Assembly (NCBI GenBank): GCA_947496705.1
Contig: CANMDW010000003.1
Location: 1-64,000, forward strand
Direction of reading: 5' to 3'
Origin: an uncultured Aquimarina sp.
Lineage (GTDB): Bacteria; Bacteroidota; Bacteroidia; Flavobacteriales; Flavobacteriaceae
Length of the DNA: 64,000 nucleotides
Of this stretch, positions 34,872-43,981 are shown piece after piece (positions within the stretch are counted from its first letter, which is position 1; each line of letters begins with the position of its first letter). The translations under genes were made by a program, and so were the position numbers. The notes beneath the pieces were generated by a model. It worked only from the letters and a program-made list of their open reading frames with translations. It was not told where the DNA came from and ran no database searches.

Positions 34872-36584
34872 ATGATGCTTAAGCGATATATTTATTTAAT
34901 TAGTTTCAGTATAATTTCTTTATTGTTATTTTCTCATTGTGAAGAAGATAAGGTAATTACTAATGAAATCCCAGAACCTAAGAGACAGATCGAATATTTT
35001 GCTTTTGAGTCATTTGCTACGGTGCGCGAAGGCATAATTGATCATGATTCAGCCATCATACAGGTTGAGATTCCCTTTGGTGCCGATCCTGGTCTTTTGG
35101 TTCCTACAATGCGTATTTCTGAGGGAGCTACCATCACTCCTGAAAGTGGCATAGCACAAGATTTTTCTGATTTTGTAATTTATACGGTAACTGATCCCGA
35201 GGGCGGGAAAAGGTTGTATACTGTTTTGGTGAAAGAAATGGATGAGGACAAAAGTGATGTAGCCAGATTAACCTCAATAAGCTTTCCTGAACTATACAGG
35301 ATGGGACAAATCAATGAGGATACAAAAGAAGTGTTTTTAGAAGTCGGTTTCGGAACGGATCTAACCTCTGTGAAGTTTGAAGCTCAATTAGACGAAGAAG
35401 AAGCCACCATTACCCCTCAATCAAATACTACCATAGATTTAACCAGTGATTATATCCTTACCGTTACCGCACCTGATGGTATTTCAACCATAGAGTACAA
35501 AATCAAGACCACTACCCTTCCCCAGGAAACAGGTATCAGGGGAGTTTGGTTAACCAATGTAGATTCTAATGTATTGAACAGTAAAGCAGGAATAGAAGAG
35601 GCGGTGGCGATCTGTGATGAGCTTAATATCAATACGATCTTTGTAGTAACCTATAATAAGGCGACTACGACCTACCCTAGCCAGGTAATGGAAGACCTAA
35701 CCGGAACAAGAATTGCCAGCCAGTATGTTGGTCGAGATCCTCTCAGAGAGTTAATAGACGCTGCACATGCCAAGAATATCAAGGTACTTGCCTGGTTCGA
35801 ATATGGTTTTGCTGCTTTTAATGGTAGCCCGGGACCTATTTTAACAGAAAAACCAGATTGGGCGGCTATTGATGTAAATGGTGATCCTGTTGTTAAAAAT
35901 GGATTCCATTGGTTAAATAGTCTTTTACCAGAGGTTCAAAGTTTTATGAATGATTTGGTTTTAGAAGTTGTAACCAACTATCCTGATATCGATGGTATAC
36001 AAGGAGATGACCGGTTACCCGCTATGCCATCAGAAGGTGGATATGATGCATACACCAAAGCCGAATATGCTGCAGAGCACGCAGGCCAGGAGCCTCCGGC
36101 AGATCGATTAAATGGAGAATGGCTGCAATGGCGTGCCGATCGACTAAATATTTACGCAAAAGATCTGTATGATGCAGTGAAGGCTATTAATCCTGATTGC
36201 ATCGTTGCGATGTCACCAAGCCCATTAGACTTTGGTTACAGAGAATATTTACAAGACTATACCGCCTGGGTAAAAGGTGGGTACTCAGATATTATAAGTC
36301 CGCAATTGTACCGCAGGGATAATCAGGGCATCGCCGTTTACCGGGGTCTGTTACAAGATCAAATTAGCAGAGTTGGTGCAGACAACAAAGACATATTTTA
36401 CCCTGGGATATTAAGTTACCTGGGAAGTTATATCCCCTCAGAAGATTTTCTTTCAGGGATGATCTTAGAAAATAGAAAGAATGGAATTAACGGAGAAGTT
36501 CATTTCTTTTACAATACGCTTTTGGTAAGAGAGAATGTATTGAAGGCGATGTACCCTGGTAAAGCAATTTTTCCTTCATTATGA
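34872..36584 (+). CDS. DUF5018-GHL10 fusion lipoprotein
   Basis: A 570-aa lipoprotein (Cys about 23 in LLFSHC). Two DUF5018-type modules (about 35-125 and 135-215) precede a GHL10 barrel (about 220-565) with 'RGVWLTNVDSNVLNSK', 'NIKVLAWFEYGF' and 'DIDGIQGDDRLPAMPSEGGYD'. It is a surface-tethered paralogue of the preceding enzyme; the DUF5018 modules probably space the barrel from the membrane or bind glycan. The gene begins one base after the stop of the previous gene. Confidence 0.85.
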   Translation: MMLKRYIYLISFSIISLLLFSHCEEDKVITNEIPEPKRQIEYFAFESFATVREGIIDHDSAIIQVEIPFGADPGLLVPTMRISEGATITPESGIAQDFSDFVIYTVTDPEGGKRLYTVLVKEMDEDKSDVARLTSISFPELYRMGQINEDTKEVFLEVGFGTDLTSVKFEAQLDEEEATITPQSNTTIDLTSDYILTVTAPDGISTIEYKIKTTTLPQETGIRGVWLTNVDSNVLNSKAGIEEAVAICDELNINTIFVVTYNKATTTYPSQVMEDLTGTRIASQYVGRDPLRELIDAAHAKNIKVLAWFEYGFAAFNGSPGPILTEKPDWAAIDVNGDPVVKNGFHWLNSLLPEVQSFMNDLVLEVVTNYPDIDGIQGDDRLPAMPSEGGYDAYTKAEYAAEHAGQEPPADRLNGEWLQWRADRLNIYAKDLYDAVKAINPDCIVAMSPSPLDFGYREYLQDYTAWVKGGYSDIISPQLYRRDNQGIAVYRGLLQDQISRVGADNKDIFYPGILSYLGSYIPSEDFLSGMILENRKNGINGEVHFFYNTLLVRENVLKAMYPGKAIFPSL

Positions 36585-36593
36585 TATTGTTCA

Positions 36594-38879
36594 ATGGTTA
36601 AATTTATAAATAGAGCACTTTCAGGAGTACTATACATTATTTTTTTAGTTGTTTTTTTAGGGAGGTGTACTCATGTAACCCAGGATACCGAAAAAGAAAA
36701 GAATACACAAAAAACCACTAGTTTGGTAGATCCATTTCTGGGAACAGGAGGACATGGCCATACTTTTCCTGGTGCTACCAGACCTTTCGGAATGGTGCAA
36801 TTAAGTCCCGACAATGGTAGGGAAGGTTGGGATTGGTCATCAGGGTATCATTATTCTGATTCTTTGATTACCGGTTTTAGCCACACCCATTTAAGTGGTA
36901 CAGGCATAGGTGATTATTGCGACATTTCTGTAATGCCTTTCTATGGGGATAAAAATACAACACATACAGGTCAAGAATTTTCACATAGTGAAGAAGATGC
37001 ACGTCCCGGTTATTATTCAGTATCTTTTAAAAATAGATTAAAAGTTGAGCTTACAGCCACAGACAGGGTTGGTATTCATCGATATACTTTTCATCCGGAT
37101 TCCTTACAAAATATCTCGATAGATCTGGGTTTTGCTATCAATTGGGACACCCCTGTTGAAACCGAGATAGAAATCAAGAACGACACCTTACTTACGGGAT
37201 ATAGAAAATCTACTGGATGGGCAAAACAACAATGGGTATATTTTGCGGCGGTCTTTAACCGTCCCATCAAAGAACATCATTTACAACACGACACTATTGA
37301 TCAACATTCTAAAAATGTGGCGATTGGCAAAAGGGTAATAGGAAGGTTTTCTTTTGATAATTTTGATAATAATGAGGCTCCCCTATTAATTAAGGTAGGT
37401 ATTTCATCTGTTTCTGTTGAAGGAGCTTTAAATAATATAGCGATAGAGGCATCTGGGTGGGATTTTGATAAACAGGTACAAGAAGCTGACAACGTTTGGG
37501 AATCAGCCCTTTCTAAAATTTCAGCGAATCTTATAGAACCCTCTATGGATACCATATTTTACAGTGCTCTTTATCATACACAAATTGCCCCAAATTTGTT
37601 TTCAGATCAAAACGGTATGTACAAAGGAGTGGATAGTATCATTCATAAAGCGGAAACATATGAAAGATATACTGTTTTTTCTTTATGGGATACGTTTAGG
37701 GCAGCACACCCGCTATTCAGTATTTTACAACCTGAAAAGAATACCGATTTTTTAAAATCTTTTATGGCATTTTATGCAGAATCAGGATTACTTCCCGTGT
37801 GGGCACTTTCAGGAAACGAAACCAATACGATGACCGGGTATCATGCAATTCCAGTATTAACAGACGCCATACTAAAAGGAACTGTAGAAGAAGAAGCCAT
37901 TGAAGCTATATACAACGCTATGCTGGCCAGTGCCGACCAGGATATTCGTGGGACCAATTATTACAGAGATTATGGATATATCCCCACAGATAAAGACGGT
38001 TGGTCGGTAACCAAAACATTAGAATATGCTTATGACGATTGGTGCATTGCCCAGGTAGCTAAAAAATTGAATAAGCAGACAGATTATGAGAAATTCATAA
38101 AAAGAGCGTACAATTACAAAGCACTTTTTGATACAAATACTCTTTTTATGAGAGGGAAGGATAGTAAAGGTAACTGGGCAGAACCTTTTGATCCGTATTA
38201 TTCAGAACACGGTTTTGAGGGTATGTATATTGAGGGTACGGCATGGCAGCACAGTTGGTTTGTGCCGCACGATGTAAAGGGTCTTATTCAACTATTTGGT
38301 TCTGATTCTGCGTTTGTAAGACATCTTGATTCTACCTTTGCGGTTACTTCAAAAATGACCGGTGAAAATGTTTCAGCAGATATTTCCGGCCTGATTGGGC
38401 AATATGCGCATGGAAATGAACCATCCCACCATATTGCTTACTTGTATAACTATGCAGGGAAGCCCTGGAAAACACAGGAAAAAGTACGAAAGATTATGAC
38501 CGAACTCTATACAACAGGAGCTGATGGATTAGCAGGTAATGATGATTGTGGCCAAATGTCTGCCTGGTATATTTTCAGTGCATTGGGATTTTACCCCGTA
38601 AATCCTGCCGATGGTAATTATGTGATAGGTAGCCCTTTAGTTAAACAGGCAATTATAAACCTGCAAGACGGTAAAAAATTTAAGATTATCGCTGAAAACA
38701 ATAGTAAAGAGAAGATATATGTTGACAAACTATTCCTTAATGGAAAACCACTGGAAAGGAGCTATATAACCCATAAAGAAATCATGACTGGAGGAGAATT
38801 GCGCTTTATTATGAGTAATATGCCAAACAAAGCATGGGCTTCAAAATCAAATGCTTATCCTCCATCGATGTCAAAGTAA
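36594..38879 (+). CDS. GH92 alpha-mannosidase lipoprotein
   Basis: A 761-aa GH92 enzyme with lipobox (LGRC, Cys about 26). The N-terminal domain opens 'FLGTGGHGHTFPGATRPFGMVQLSPDN', and the catalytic domain contains 'YERYTVFSLWDTFRAAHPLF', 'HGNEPSHHIAYLYNYAG' and 'GNDDCGQMSAWYIFSALGFYPVNPADG', all typical of calcium-dependent alpha-1,2/1,3-mannosidases. It would remove mannose from high-mannose glycans and is the strongest clue to the locus substrate. Last gene of the rightward locus. Confidence 0.93.
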   Translation: MVKFINRALSGVLYIIFLVVFLGRCTHVTQDTEKEKNTQKTTSLVDPFLGTGGHGHTFPGATRPFGMVQLSPDNGREGWDWSSGYHYSDSLITGFSHTHLSGTGIGDYCDISVMPFYGDKNTTHTGQEFSHSEEDARPGYYSVSFKNRLKVELTATDRVGIHRYTFHPDSLQNISIDLGFAINWDTPVETEIEIKNDTLLTGYRKSTGWAKQQWVYFAAVFNRPIKEHHLQHDTIDQHSKNVAIGKRVIGRFSFDNFDNNEAPLLIKVGISSVSVEGALNNIAIEASGWDFDKQVQEADNVWESALSKISANLIEPSMDTIFYSALYHTQIAPNLFSDQNGMYKGVDSIIHKAETYERYTVFSLWDTFRAAHPLFSILQPEKNTDFLKSFMAFYAESGLLPVWALSGNETNTMTGYHAIPVLTDAILKGTVEEEAIEAIYNAMLASADQDIRGTNYYRDYGYIPTDKDGWSVTKTLEYAYDDWCIAQVAKKLNKQTDYEKFIKRAYNYKALFDTNTLFMRGKDSKGNWAEPFDPYYSEHGFEGMYIEGTAWQHSWFVPHDVKGLIQLFGSDSAFVRHLDSTFAVTSKMTGENVSADISGLIGQYAHGNEPSHHIAYLYNYAGKPWKTQEKVRKIMTELYTTGADGLAGNDDCGQMSAWYIFSALGFYPVNPADGNYVIGSPLVKQAIINLQDGKKFKIIAENNSKEKIYVDKLFLNGKPLERSYITHKEIMTGGELRFIMSNMPNKAWASKSNAYPPSMSK

Positions 38880-39005
38880 CAATCCTTCGTTAATCAATCA
38901 TCTCTTAATATTATGGCCTTCAGAATAGCCCTTTGTAGAAGTAAATCATTAATTCGATTTCCAAATGTGTCCATTATTTTGAGTTTGAATTGCGTACAAC
39001 AATGT

Positions 39006-39027
39006 TATAATAGCAATTGCTATTATA
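39006..39027. repeat. perfect 22-bp palindrome at repeat edge
   Basis: A perfect palindrome with centre AATAGCAATTGCTATT at the 5' edge of repeat copy 2. The corresponding 16140-16161 in copy 1 has one mismatch. It could be the recombination or binding site of the element. Confidence 0.7.
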
Positions 39028-39544
39028 TTCCATGTATTTATTACTAATCTAGCGGATTTTTACTTGCTAACCATCTTGCAGACAATCTACCTATTCTTTC
39101 GATATATGTTTTATCGCTTGGTGCTGTTAACATATCCCAACAAAGTTCAATTACTGTACGCATTTATAAATATACAACAAGAATACACAAAATCCCGCTG
39201 CACCCATTGTGGAAATCCGCAAGTACGGGGGTTTTTTCGCTTTTCTTTACAAAAACACCTGGGTATACAACATCATATTTCCTCTGGTTGCGCTTAGCCC
39301 ACAACCTGTTTGTATGGGCAACAGATAACAGGGAAATGCTTATCAACCATGGCACCCGACTGGGTCGCCTGGAAAGAACAGTCGGTCGCAGCATATAAGC
39401 TGTACGAGATTTCAGGTATGCCAATAGAAAACGTTCTGATCTGCTAAGCCGTGTATGCGATACGGGTAAATATGTATTTAACCCGAACGATACCAGGTAT
39501 ATATTAGCACCTGTCGAAAAAAGTAAAACCCCTGCTATTACTAG

Positions 39545-39838
39545 CCCCCGCAGGTATCTTATGCTCCCCCGCACTATACAAGGATGCCCCCGCAGCTATC
39601 TCAGGCTCCCCCGCGGGTGTACCGGCTTCCCCCGCACTATACAAGGGTGCCCCCGCAGCTATCTCAGGCTTCCCCGCGGGTGTATCGACTTCCCCTGCAG
39701 CTATCCCGGGCTCCCCCGCACTATACAAGGGTGCCCCCGCAGCTATCTTATGCTCCCCCGCAGGTATACGAGCTTCCCCCGCACTATACAAGGGCTCCCC
39801 CGCGGGTGTATCGGCTTCCCCCGCTGCGGGGGAGGGTA
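39545..39838 (+). repeat. 21-bp tandem repeat array, 14 units
   Basis: Fourteen 21-bp units, each starting CCCCCGC (two slightly degenerate). Three unit types recur (one with ACTATACAAGG, one with AGCTATCTCAGG, one with GGGTGTAYCGG), often in an A-B-C order that makes a 63-bp higher-order period. All frames stay open because the unit is a multiple of 3. Confidence 0.92.
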
Positions 39839-40370
39839 TTTTTGATGCAGGGACTTGGTTTTCAAATACGGGGATCGTCGGTCAACAACCTGCAGGGACC
39901 TTCGTTTTATTTACGGGGATTATTACTGAATCCGCTCTGTAAAGCCTGTCTACTACAGGGTTTATAACTTCCCATTACGGCTTGATTATTTGTCTGGTAC
40001 AGCTTCAGAAATACCTTCACAAGTACAACTGTGTACCTTTCTTCAGCGTGAGCAGCCAATTACGCTGGTGGGATTTACACCCACTGGATTACCACAGCGT
40101 CGTGGCACACTAATGTTCCGTTATTTCCCCATCTTTTCCGTTAAAATCTTGAGAAGATTCATTCCAATGTTTTGCTATATTATAGCTATTCGCCTCTATA
40201 TAATATTGAACTGGTCGTTCATACTGATGTAGTTCTGTATCTTCCCCCAGACATCTCTTAGATGAGGGAACTCATTTAAAATATCTTTCGGTTATTTTTA
40301 TTTATAAGATAAGCGGTATAAAATCTATAGAAAATAAATAGTATTTTTGAAAAAATAATACTTTTCTTAC

Positions 40371-41366
40371 ATGAATTCAACATCCATAATGGCGGTTTTC
40401 AGTGCATTAGCTTTAGGGCATAGTTTGTTCTTGGCTCGCTATTTTTGGACTTCTGTTAAGAAAAGCCCAAGCAACTTTTTTTTGGCATTGCTGCTTACTG
40501 CTCTAGCAATTAGAATTCTAAAATCTGTTATTATTATTTTAATCCCAAATAGTCCCTTTGCCGTTCCGGCAATTGGTTTAGTAGGATTATCTGCTATTGG
40601 GCCATCTCTGTGGCTGTATATAAAATCGTATAAGAATAATGATTTTACGTTCAAAAAGGAGCTTATCTGGCATTATGCATGGGCTTTACTACTGATACCG
40701 GTAATACCTGTTTTGAGCGAAGGCCAGATGTATATAGCCTATTGCATTTCGGTAGTACATATGTTTATTTATCTTATTATTTCTGTTGTTCAGATGAATA
40801 AAAACTCGAATAGCTACTATGAAATAGAATACACCTGGTTAAGACTATTGATTGGTGCTACGTTTTTAATCTGGTTGACATTCTTTGCTCAATTACTGAT
40901 CGAAAAATTCATCACCTATCTTTCTGTTACTGTTGTGGCTTCAGTAGTGATTTATGGATTAAGTCTTTGGGCAGGAAAAAAGAGAAAACTATTTACAGAA
41001 CCAAAAAGAAAATTAGGGAGCGAAGTTCAATTCAATCTAAATACTATTGGAAAAAAAATCGAGACTTTGCTAAAGCAGGAAAAAGTATTTAAAAATTCAA
41101 GACTTACTATTAAAACAATTAGTGACTCTTTATCAGAACAGAATTATTTAGTTTCTCAAGCAATTAATGCTTATTTCGGAAAGAGCTTTCCTGAAGTTTT
41201 AAATGAATATCGGGTTGAACATGCGGCCCGACTTATCAAGTCTGAAGTTTCAGAGAATCTTTCTATGGAAGGTATAGCCAGGGAAAGCGGCTACAATTCG
41301 GTTTCAGCTTTTTACAAGGCCTTCAAGAAAATTAAAGGAATCACCCCTGCTAAATTCAAAGAGTAA
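40371..41366 (+). CDS. membrane-anchored AraC regulator (multi-TM)
   Basis: A 331-aa protein. The N-terminal ~200 residues contain about six hydrophobic helices (e.g. 'FFLALLLTALAIRILKSVIIILI', 'YAWALLLIPVIPVL', 'FITYLSVTVVASVVIYGLSLW'). The C-terminal 110 residues are an AraC domain ('IKTISDSLSEQNYLVSQAINAYFGKSFPEVLNEYRVEHA', 'SVSAFYKAFKKIKGITPAKF'). Such proteins are common in Flavobacteriia. A TATTTTTG hexamer-like -7 sequence (40342-40349) is found 21 bp upstream, without a clear TTG at -33. It precedes the PhoD gene by 91 bp and may regulate it. Confidence 0.88.
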   Translation: MNSTSIMAVFSALALGHSLFLARYFWTSVKKSPSNFFLALLLTALAIRILKSVIIILIPNSPFAVPAIGLVGLSAIGPSLWLYIKSYKNNDFTFKKELIWHYAWALLLIPVIPVLSEGQMYIAYCISVVHMFIYLIISVVQMNKNSNSYYEIEYTWLRLLIGATFLIWLTFFAQLLIEKFITYLSVTVVASVVIYGLSLWAGKKRKLFTEPKRKLGSEVQFNLNTIGKKIETLLKQEKVFKNSRLTIKTISDSLSEQNYLVSQAINAYFGKSFPEVLNEYRVEHAARLIKSEVSENLSMEGIARESGYNSVSAFYKAFKKIKGITPAKFKE

Positions 41367-41457
41367 TTTCTTCCTGATTCGCAAAAGTGGAGACATTTTA
41401 GGAATCTCTTATTGCAGATTCTACGTATTAACATAGATATTGCCTCAAAAATCTCTT

Positions 41458-43545
41458 ATGGTTCAAAGAAGGCAATTTTTAAAATCGGTAGGAGCCCTTT
41501 CAGGCTATTTTATTGTATCTGCAATATTGCCTTTTCATGGCTGTCAACGAGAGCATAAACATAGCAATCGCAGTTTTTCCTTTCCTCAAGGAGTGGCTTC
41601 TGGTGACCCAACAGAAAATTCTATAATCCTTTGGACACGTATAGTTGAAAAACCATCTCTGGATAAGTCTGGTACTCCATTAGAATTATTGAACAGCATT
41701 GCAACTATAGTACAGGTATCTACTCAAAAAGATTTTAAAAATGTCATAGTTGAAAAAGAAGTTCAGGCTAACGCAGAAGATGATTTCACCATTAAAATTT
41801 TGGTTAAAGATTTAAAACCAAACACCACCTATTATTATCGTTTTCTTGTAGGAAAGGATATTTCTGAACCTTTAGGGCGCACCTTCACCGCTCCTAAATC
41901 GACAGATAAAACACCTTTTAATTTTGCCTTTGTGTCTTGTCAACATATCCAGTTAGGATATATGACACCCTACCGAAGAATGATTCATGAGGACCAGCAA
42001 AAACCAGAAGATGAACAAATAAAGTTTATTCTGCATTTAGGTGATTTTATCTATGAGGAGTACTGGCACCCTGAAGAACGAAAGGAGGGTGCTTTTTTAA
42101 GAAGAAAATTAAAGGATAATATCCGTTTGCCTGATGGGGGTAAATCTGGTACATTACGATATCCAGTTTCATTGGCAGACTATAGACATTTGTATAAGCT
42201 CTACATTTCAGACCCCGATTTAAAGGCAGCACGAGCGCGTTGGCCATTTATTTGTGTTTGGGATGACCATGAATTTTCCAATAATAGCTGGCAATCCACC
42301 GAATTTTATGATGAAGAATTGCCTGCTCAAAAACGAAAAATGGCTGCCAACCAGGCTTGGTTTGAATACATTCCAGCCATGCTCGTAAAGGACTTTACAT
42401 ATGAGAAAGTAGAAAATAAATCAATTGAAGTATTTGATGAATCGTTTTTAGGGCTGGAAGAAAACAATATTAAAGCCATTGATTCGCTGTTCATTTATCG
42501 TTCCTTTAGGTGGGGTAAATTGGCAGATTTTGTGCTGACAGATAACCGTTCCTTCCGTGCTGCCCCAGTACCTAGCGATGAGTTTGGTGCTCAAGTGAAA
42601 AACCGTGCTGCATTCTGGTTTACACCAGAAGAAGTGATTCCTGTTTTGGATGGAGGTAAGCATTACAACAACGGAAATCCACCAGATTACATTTCTTTCG
42701 ATAACAAGCCAATACCAAATTACAGAAAAAACAAACCCACTGGAACGGTATTGGGAAGCAAACAAAAATTATGGTTTAAAGAGACCATGAAACAATCTGA
42801 GGCGGTTTGGAAACTTTGGGGAAATTCTTTTGGTACTATTTCCAGACGTGCCGATTTTCAAAACCTGCCTGATAAATGGAAGCAACATTGGAAAAGCAAG
42901 AGCTATGGCGTTTATGGAACAGATGATTGGATTGCATTTCCTTCAGAGCGAAAAGAGCTACTCAATTTTTTTAGTGATAACAACATCAATAACTTGATTT
43001 CACTATCGGGCGATCGACACAATTTTACTTGCGGAAAGCTACTGGTTAATGAAAATGACCAGAATGAAAAACCCAAGGGCATTGAATTTGGTGTGTCGTC
43101 TATTACCACACCTACTTCTTTTGAATCTCGGGAGTACGTCAGTTCACGTTGGGATACTTTGCGCGAACTTTATGTGTATAAAGGCAATCAACCCATGCTG
43201 AATATGCTACACCATTATGGGGTAGCATCATGCCTGGAATTTTTGAAAACCCAAAATATAGACAAGACCTTGCTGAAGAAAAATGAAGAACTAGGGCATT
43301 ATCTAAAATTCATTGATACGTCCTCTCATGGTTATGCCATAGCCAAGGTTACTGAAGAAACCTTTATGGTAGAATATAATGCTTTTGACAGACCAATAAC
43401 AGATGATAAAAGTTTAGATGGGCCGACCATTATTTACCAAGTTGAGTTTACCGTGAATTCAGCTATAAATAAAGAAGTACCGGGTATTAAAATAAATAAA
43501 ACCAAAGGAAAGTTACCCATTCCTTACACAAACCTAAAAGTTTGA
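41458..43545 (+). CDS. phoD: PhoD family alkaline phosphatase/phosphodiesterase
   Basis: About 695 aa from the ATG at 41458; the frame extends to an upstream TTG. The N-terminus has a twin-arginine-like motif (QRRQFLK) followed by a hydrophobic stretch and a possible lipobox (FHGC). The PhoD N-terminal domain ('FPQGVASGDPTENSIILWTR') precedes a metallophosphatase domain ('FVSCQHIQLGYMTPY', 'LHLGDFIYEEYW', 'VWDDHEFSNNSW', 'LSGDRHNFTCG'). PhoD enzymes hydrolyse phosphodiesters or phosphomonoesters with Fe/Ca. Adjacent to DoxX and TPR genes in the same direction. Confidence 0.88.
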   Translation: MVQRRQFLKSVGALSGYFIVSAILPFHGCQREHKHSNRSFSFPQGVASGDPTENSIILWTRIVEKPSLDKSGTPLELLNSIATIVQVSTQKDFKNVIVEKEVQANAEDDFTIKILVKDLKPNTTYYYRFLVGKDISEPLGRTFTAPKSTDKTPFNFAFVSCQHIQLGYMTPYRRMIHEDQQKPEDEQIKFILHLGDFIYEEYWHPEERKEGAFLRRKLKDNIRLPDGGKSGTLRYPVSLADYRHLYKLYISDPDLKAARARWPFICVWDDHEFSNNSWQSTEFYDEELPAQKRKMAANQAWFEYIPAMLVKDFTYEKVENKSIEVFDESFLGLEENNIKAIDSLFIYRSFRWGKLADFVLTDNRSFRAAPVPSDEFGAQVKNRAAFWFTPEEVIPVLDGGKHYNNGNPPDYISFDNKPIPNYRKNKPTGTVLGSKQKLWFKETMKQSEAVWKLWGNSFGTISRRADFQNLPDKWKQHWKSKSYGVYGTDDWIAFPSERKELLNFFSDNNINNLISLSGDRHNFTCGKLLVNENDQNEKPKGIEFGVSSITTPTSFESREYVSSRWDTLRELYVYKGNQPMLNMLHHYGVASCLEFLKTQNIDKTLLKKNEELGHYLKFIDTSSHGYAIAKVTEETFMVEYNAFDRPITDDKSLDGPTIIYQVEFTVNSAINKEVPGIKINKTKGKLPIPYTNLKV

Positions 43546-43561
43546 ACTAAATACCACACTT

Positions 43562-43969
43562 ATGATAAATAAAGAACTATTAACAAAGAATTTTCCTGAA
43601 GAAGGCATTGGATTGCTTCGAATCAGTTTTGGGTTGATGTTGGCCATAGCACACGGATATCCAACAGTTAAAGGATTATTATCAGGTGCTACCGATTACC
43701 CAGACCCTCTTGGGTTAGGTGGTCAATTATCGATGGGACTCATGGGGTTTGCCGAATTTATTTGTGCTTTGTTAGTTACTTTGGGCATATTCACCAGAGC
43801 ATCTTTAATCCCAATAATTATAGGATTCATTACTGCTTTCTTTATTTTTCATGCGAATGATCCTTTTGGTAACAAAGAAATGGCATTCCATTATTTAATT
43901 GTCTTTGCAGTACTATTCATCACTGGCCCTGGAAAATTCACTTTGAGCTCATTTAAAAGAGCTTTATAA
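43562..43969 (+). CDS. DoxX family membrane protein
   Basis: A 135-aa inner-membrane protein with four hydrophobic helices and the DoxX pattern 'GIGLLRISFGLMLAIAHGYP', 'GFAEFICALLVTLGIFTRA' and 'FHYLIVFAVLFITGPGKFTL'. DoxX proteins are poorly understood and are sometimes linked to thiol or redox stress. It sits between PhoD and the TPR protein with gaps of 16 and 12 bp, so it is probably in the same operon. Confidence 0.88.
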   Translation: MINKELLTKNFPEEGIGLLRISFGLMLAIAHGYPTVKGLLSGATDYPDPLGLGGQLSMGLMGFAEFICALLVTLGIFTRASLIPIIIGFITAFFIFHANDPFGNKEMAFHYLIVFAVLFITGPGKFTLSSFKRAL

Positions 43970-43981
43970 AAAAATTAAACC

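Larger units (their letters stand above)
39005..40113 (+). repeat. ~0.9-1.1 kb direct repeat, copy 2
   Basis: An 1109-bp direct copy of 16139-17018. The difference of 229 bp is almost fully explained by 10 extra 21-bp units (210 bp). It begins with a perfect 22-bp palindrome (39006-39027) whose centre is AATAGCAATTGCTATT. It ends GGCACACTAA like copy 1. No coding function is recognised. Confidence 0.9.

Noticed and set aside
38889..38980. Short minus-strand frame of about 26 codons between GH92 and repeat copy 2
   Set aside because: Too short to support, no recognisable motif. It could be a relic of a gene N-terminus, but this is not demonstrable.
39504..39791. 95-aa minus-strand frame with AG-rich heptapeptide repeats, and two plus-strand Pro/Arg-rich frames
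   Set aside because: They arise only because the 21-bp unit is a multiple of three and GC-rich, so several frames remain open at once.
39545..39838. Tandem array considered as a CRISPR array
   Set aside because: Units are contiguous with recurring rather than unique spacers, the repeat is only 7 bases, and no cas genes are nearby.
40305..40325. AAGCGGTATA sequence resembling the right arm of the 22-bp palindrome family
   Set aside because: The left arm is absent, so it is probably a chance match.
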